Origin: Tenodera sinensis
Lineage: Eukaryota; Arthropoda; Insecta; Mantodea; Mantidae
Length of the DNA: 64,000 nt
Direction: 5' to 3'
Assembly (NCBI GenBank): GCA_030765045.1
Contig: CM060969.1
Location: 47,469,216 to 47,533,215 of the forward strand
Shown here: positions 58,694 through 64,000 of the stretch, one piece after another
Numbering within the stretch: position 1 is the first letter of the stretch
How the letters are laid out: every line of letters starts with the position of its first letter
Position numbers and translations under genes: made by a program
The notes under the pieces: model-generated
Told to the model about the DNA's origin: nothing
The model's input: the letters and a program-made list of their open reading frames with translations, nothing else
The model's database searches: none

Positions 58694-59066
58694 TAGCTTT
58701 CAGGAACGATGGCGGTAAACGACATAAGCCACAGTTAGGGGTAATGGGGTAAGTTCTGTACATTTCTCTGAGTTGACTGTGAATAGCTCAACGTTTCTTT
58801 TCTCTTTCTCTCTCTCTCTCTCTTTTTTTTTGGGGGGGGGGGGGAGGGGGCTGGGCTTTTACCATCGCCGGAACTCTTAACGAACTTACTTACCATCAGC
58901 AATGGAGAGGACTTATTGCTCGGAATTATTTAGTTTCATTGTTAAACTGTAGGCAAGTACTCTCACACGCGCTCTGAAACAGACTACAGCTGATTGGCTG
59001 GAAGACACATGACTGTGACGTCGTTGGATGCTTTTCTGCGCAACCGCCTTTATTCGTGACGGCGAC
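58694..59066. mobile_element. MITE family M, copy 2
   Basis: The left end gctttcaggaacgatggcgg and the right end attcgtgacggcgac are inverted repeats, with TA on both outer sides. The body gattggctggaagacacatg, actgtgacgtcgttggatgc is shared with copies 1 and 3. It is expanded by a (TC)n, T9, G14 tract at 58801-58843. Confidence 0.78.
58801..58843 (+). repeat. Simple-sequence tract (CT)n, T9, G14
   Basis: Lies within MITE M copy 2 and explains its greater length. Confidence 0.9.
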
Positions 59067-59069
59067 TAT

Positions 59070-60229
59070 AATTCCTTTGCCAACTATCATTTATTTCCGT
59101 TTCCATTCTAGAAATTATTCACAAAAGTTTCTGATATATCTCCTGTTATTCTGATAAATATTGACAGAAATGATGTCAATACATCTTTTGTAACGCAGTA
59201 ACTACTCTCAACCATTTTGTATGTGCCTCTATTTACATATTCTTAGCAGCATTTCACGAAAAATAACGACATAAAACAAAATTAAAGGCATTTGAAGGTG
59301 CACTGCCTAAGATTCTGGAAATTTAAAATAACAGTGAATTTTTCGGAAATGGCTTAGGCTACGAAAACACGTATTTGTAAAGCTGCAATTCTTAGAACCG
59401 AATAGTGTTTAGATGTCTCACTTACGTTTTGAGTGTACTCCCCGCAACGAGAGTCAAACAGTAAACAATGAACAGACATTTCCATCCACAGAATAGAGGT
59501 TTAATAGTTATTTAACTCTATTTCTTTCTTTTTTCCCTTTCTTTGTCGTTCTAAGTTAGGCTTTGTCTGTCTCCTGTCATTTCCCAGTTGTGTAAAATTT
59601 AATGAGGTGAAGATGATTTAACAGGATACTCAGAACATCCAATATATGCATTTTAACGTTATAATTTAACATTATGTATCATATCAGTGAATTTTGGCAA
59701 GCGCTACGAACATTTAAAAAAACAGCTAACGGCAGCCGAAAGTGCTATAACCCAGCAGCTTGCCTTGATCGGTTTTGGACTATTGGTCGACATGAAAGAC
59801 AGCGTGCTGTGAAAGCTATACCACTTACCTTTTAGAGAAGCTACTGCAAGTTTGTGACTTTTATGTGAGGTATAATGATCAAACCTGAAAACGAATGAAA
59901 ATTTCAAACAGATCATTCATCACAATATTTCGTTCATTACTACAGAAGAACTACACGGAGTCAATGGAGATTTTATCCTCAATTCGTTCAGGGATTTGTA
60001 AAATACACGATAAAATAATTTTCCCTCAATGTTCTTGAAGCAAAATGGCAATGCAAATAATATTTTATACTACCATGCCTTAATGTGACAATTACCTGCA
60101 TTTTTAAAACCTTAAAGTTTGTTGTGGAACACCGAATTAAAACAAAATACACTACATCGTTGTACTAATTTTTAAACGGTATAAGATATTTGGTGTATTA
60201 TATTTTTGCTTTCTTGAACACGTATCTAC
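59070..60229. other. Downstream flank without recognised gene
   Basis: AT-rich sequence. No domain or repeat recognised. Confidence 0.4.
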
Positions 60230-60665
60230 ATAGTAGATAGGGAAGGTATAGCATTCTAACAAAAAATTCAATACCGATATTTCACTCGAAATACAGTTTT
60301 GAGGTACCCTGAATCCAAAGAAGCACGTTTAGAAAAAGGTCAGAGTGTATGTATCTGTGAGCAACATACCTCAAAAGGAAAAATCGATTACTTACCAAAC
60401 TTGGTGTTGTTCAGTATCTTTCAGGTATATGGTAGAAGATTTTCAGAAAACACCCCTATCCGAACTACTCTCTCCGTAGGAAAACTTCTCGAACATTTTG
60501 GTTTTCTTAAAAACAGCTCCGGCGATTTGGATTAAAATAGCATATATGTTTAAGATATTTTCATGATAAATGAAATGTAGATCTTGAATTTTCTCGGAAT
60601 AGCCTCTCAAGTCCTCTTCATTCTGGAAGACTTGCATAACGTATAGGGCAGAGGTGAGCAGAAGC
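60230..60665 (-). repeat. Dispersed repeat family A, diverged 3'-part copy in reverse
   Basis: tagggaaggtatagcattct, cgatatttcactcgaaatac and accctgaatccaaagaagca, gaaaaaggtcagagtgtatg, then gaaatgtagatcttgaattt. There is no expanded microsatellite at its site. Confidence 0.7.
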
Positions 60666-60669
60666 GGAT

Positions 60670-61712
60670 TCATGAATCCGTGTGATTCGTGAACCTTGCG
60701 CCGTGTAACTATGCAACACAACGGAACACACCTCCTTCCTTAGTTGGTTTCAAGAGTCAATAGGTCACCGTCTACCTCAAGGAAATGAAGATTAAGTATC
60801 AAATGGGAGGGGCAATTTTTCTGTTGTGCGGAAGGAGACAATGTTAAATACTTCAATTGTAACAATATATTATATGATTTTCTTCAAGCCAATTTTGAAC
60901 GACATTATGTAGTCTGAAACAAACGCGCTGATCCTTAACTGTATCAATCCACCACTATCAAGAGTTTAAGAAGCGAAGAATTAACACTCCTCCAACCAGC
61001 AAGAATGTTACGCAGGTTACAGTGGATTCGGAGTAGACACTATTCTGCCTGTGCCTGGTGTAGGGGAAGTTATACGCCCAGAATATTTAGCTTAGGAAAA
61101 AAAATCAGAAATACTGGTGTTTATTTTGCTTGTTTCATGTTCATAAAAATGTCATTTTTTCCTTATATAAATGTTACATTTTATTTTGCAAGCTTTATTG
61201 TTGCGTTCGAAACTATTCAGTATAGTAATGTAGAGCCTGGCCGACATTGATAAGTATACAACGGTGATAAAAACAAAGGAAAAACAATCGTTGCTAGGCT
61301 CCGTAATCAAGGGGAATAAATAATAATTGATTCTTTCGAGCGTTATGATGAAAATGTCGTATAGCGAAGACAATTGTGCGGATAAAATAAAACTTGCGTT
61401 AATTCTTCTAAATAGGCTTCAAGAAGAAAGAACGAACAATCTGCCAGTGATCGCGCGGAGAAGAAATAATGTTAAATATTATATACATGGATATAAATAC
61501 GCATTAGAGAAAAAAAAAAATAGATTGTGAAAGTGACACCATTTATGCTTCGGGTCGGAGGAAGGACTTTGCTGCGATAGGAACCCGAATGGTTTCGGAC
61601 GCGTTTCACGAACGTGGGTAATTAATTTTGTGAATGACTTATATTTAAAGTATAAAATAAAGTCACTTTTGATGAAATCAGGACTTTAATTGGTGAAAAT
61701 CCTAGTCCTCAC

Positions 61713-61716
<4 letters not shown>
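60670..61716. other. Downstream flank without recognised gene
   Basis: Short open frames at 61005-61250 and 61327-61530 show no recognisable domain. Confidence 0.4.

Positions 61717-61790
<74 letters not shown>
61717..61790 (+). repeat. Microsatellite (GT)n
   Basis: About 37 GT units. It is followed by a SINE-tail-like remnant gtcgacaactaggtcattag (61810-61830). Confidence 0.95.
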
Positions 61791-61792
<2 letters not shown>

Positions 61793-62034
61793 AGGGTGGG
61801 TGTGTGTGGGTCGACAACTAGGTCATTAGGGCCTGTCGCCATTTTTGTTCTTTATCTGTTGCCATTACATACGAACCTGTAACAGAGATCTGATCGCTCT
61901 AATTCGATCCTTAGTGATAAAAACTGGCAAGATAGACAAACTTTTACTGCATTTCCAGATATTCCTAGCTTTTGTTTGCATTTTCTAATATTTATACTGT
62001 TCTCAAACAGCAAGTCGTTAATCGTACTTTTATG

Positions 62035-62306
62035 TCTCGGCCATGCAAAGAGAAAGAAATGTCAAAACCATTACATAACGACCAGCTCTAAGGATATGGC
62101 TATCGCTTAAGCCTACTGCGTCCTCGTACTCTTATTGTATCTATAAGAGAAGGTAATAAAACCATTTCTACTAATGTCTGTCTGGAACATACAATAGATA
62201 GAAGACTAAGGCTTTATAAACAACAGTTTGTAACGAGTGAAGTGAGTGGGAGAGAGGGAGAGAGAGAGAGAGAGAGAGAGAGTTATGTGGGCGCAACACG
62301 TCCGAT
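62035..62306 (-). repeat. Family A, diverged 5'-end fragment in reverse
   Basis: ccatgcaaagagaaagaaat, ggctatcgcttaagcctact and the end agttatgtgggcgcaacacg, tccgatttt match the family A 5' end in reverse. A (GA)n tract (62251-62281) lies within. Confidence 0.6.
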
Positions 62307-62356
62307 TTTCTTTTCCTTTCTTTCTTTTTCTTTAATCTTTCATTAGTACTAGAGTA

Positions 62357-62634
62357 GCCGTCAGGAACGATGGTGGTGACGGGTAACACGCATGGAGGGG
62401 AAAGAGGGGAAGTGCTACGTTGCAACTGTTTCCCCTCTTTCTCAGGAAGTATTTGTACACCATTTCCCTGGCTTGACCGCATAATGCGACATTAGTCAAT
62501 TTCACTGAAAAACTGTACAAATATTCTCACACAAGCACTCTGAACAGACTACGTCTGGTTGGCTAGAAAACACGTTCCTGTGATGTCATTGGATATTTGT
62601 CTACTGCGCAACCGTCTTCGTTCCTGACGGCGAC
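62357..62634. mobile_element. MITE family M, copy 3 (clearest ends)
   Basis: The left end gccgtcaggaacgatgg and the right end ttcgttcctgacggcgac are inverted repeats, flanked by TA on each side (62355-62356 and 62635-62636). That suggests a Tc1/mariner-type TA target. The body is shared with copies 1 and 2. Confidence 0.82.
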
Positions 62635-62639
62635 TATAG

Positions 62640-63348
62640 TGTAAAAGATTATGTAACGCGCATGTTGGAAGTCTTCCCTGTATTACTCGATGATACCCAG
62701 TCCTCCGTAAACCTCGGGTTGAAATCATTCATATTCCTATTTGCAATGAATGATTTTAAAAATGTGCATTCAGCGTTCTTTTTTCTTTCCTGTTTTATTC
62801 TCCTTATGCCTTTATTACTTTTTGGCTCTAGCGATAAGCTGTTCCATTTCCTCAAATTTCCACTACCACATTAGTTTTTTTCCTGTATAAAATAAAGGCT
62901 TTCTTTTCTCATTTTAAAGGTATAATGATTTAGTAGATAATATCTACAAATACACTTCATTTTTAAGTGCCCACCTGGATGATCCCTTATTAGAAGTAAA
63001 AAATCAAGAGTGGTTAATTAAGTGAAGAAATGGGCTTTACCTTTGAAATAAAATGTATTTTCAAGATTGAATTGTATACTAATTTTATAAATTTCTAAAA
63101 ACTGTACTTGCAAGCAAAATAGAGAAATTATAGTTTGTTAAAACTGTCTTCTGCTATTCATTGCCGAAATTTTAAATCCACGTTTTCTTTTAACATTTTA
63201 CCTTTTGAACTCAATCTTACTATTACCACTGTAGAACAAAGATGTGTTATTAAATGCCGTTTCACAGACTTTCCTTATTCAAGGATGATGGTAGAAATTG
63301 ACCACTGGTTATATTTTCTGTAGTATTTCTCTAGCACGTCATAGATTT
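62640..63348. other. Downstream flank without recognised gene
   Basis: AT-rich sequence, no recognisable coding or repeat signal. Confidence 0.4.
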
Positions 63349-63370
63349 AAAAAAAAAAAAAAAAAAAAAA
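63349..63370 (+). repeat. Poly-A tract
   Basis: A run of about 22 A. No retroposon body recognised upstream. Confidence 0.9.
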
Positions 63371-63759
63371 CACGTTGATATTCCTGTGAAATAAGAAACT
63401 CATTTGACGTAAACAAAGGCAAGACCAGCGCTAAGCTGAGGCCATAGTGGATGTTCCTTTTGACTCCTAATCGCAACACTCAACCAAAAAATAAAAATGA
63501 ACAAAATAAATAAATAAATGAAAAAAAGAAAAGAAAAGAAAATAGATCTCCTTTTTCTTAAAGTTATTAGCTTTAACACGCGTTAAATAAGTTTCACGAC
63601 TACTTTGCAATATACGACATTTTTACTGTTTAGAAATAGAAAGCAATAACTTTTCTGAAACAGAAATTACATATACTGTGCATGAGTTACGCGGAAGAAC
63701 ATAAACGTTTCTTTCTTAGAGCGGATCCAATAGATATAGTTTTATCATAATAAAGCGCT

Positions 63760-63885
63760 TGTGCACGGCCTCAAATTCCACGTGCGGTTCCCTGGTATAG
63801 AACCCAGATTCCTTAGTGAGAGGCTGCAGTGCTACCTTCTGTGTTACAAGATGCTCGCAAGTTCAACAAGCCACCCCTGGCGCCA
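63760..63885 (-). repeat. Possible tRNA-derived SINE
   Basis: On the - strand: acacagaaggtagcactgca (box A-like) and ctgggttctataccaggga (box B-like). The body is ttgaggccgtgcacaagcgc. Only one copy is in the window, so the call rests on the tRNA-like boxes. Confidence 0.45.
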
Positions 63886-64000
63886 GCATTTAAGCCTTAT
63901 TCAAAACATTAACCTCGGCACTTTGGCCTTTGCAGACTTTTTGAACATTCACTTCTATTTATGCCGTCCCCTCAGCTTCGGAAGGCATTTAACTGGTCTT

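Overview
This window is a piece of an AT-rich, repeat-dense animal nuclear genome, most likely an insect. The case rests on long introns with GT-AG borders, arthropod-style DNA transposons, several tRNA-derived SINE families and very long (AAT)n tracts. A large-genome hemimetabolous insect (cockroach, termite, stick insect or orthopteran) would fit, but the order is inference. No prokaryotic genes, CRISPR arrays or operons are present.

One host gene is recognisable, and it fills most of the window on the + strand. It is an SLC5-family high-affinity choline transporter (CHT1/SLC5A7 type) of 11 coding exons between 10612 and 57834. Start codon, all ten introns, phases and stop join into one uninterrupted 537-residue frame. 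A splice acceptor directly before the ATG implies an upstream 5'UTR exon that I could not place. The first AATAAA after the stop is at 58555. The protein keeps many family residues (ATWVGG, SSAD, the N-glycosylation sequon after TM7), but two conserved tryptophans are replaced (C241 and S392). C241 sits where human CHT1 has Trp254 of the choline-binding aromatic cage. This points to a diverged paralogue with altered substrate handling and is the most interesting observation here.

Everything else is mobile or simple DNA. (1) One dispersed repeat of about 0.7-1.2 kb, called family A here, is present in a dozen or more full or partial copies in both orientations. Most carry a GT/CA-type microsatellite at the same internal position, and the 3' end has a hairpin. 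(2) At least five tRNA-derived SINE families occur, several copies with clear target-site duplications and three inserted inside family A copies. (3) Cut-and-paste elements include a hAT element with terminal repeats and near-perfect 8-bp duplications (50004-51101), a second hAT-like element (55504-57190), a three-copy MITE family and several fold-back elements. (4) Broken coding relics include a non-LTR retrotransposon RNase H end, Helitron helicase, mariner/DUF4817-type and Tc1-type transposases, Gypsy-type gag and integrase, and a pogo/Tigger-type transposase.

Layout: 1-10.6 kb upstream flank (SINEs, family A, non-LTR relic, a fold-back element); 10.6-57.8 kb the transporter gene with repeat-filled introns; 57.8-64 kb 3'UTR and downstream flank (MITEs, family A fragments). 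Long open frames in the CA/GT, AAT and GA tracts are artefacts of simple repeats.
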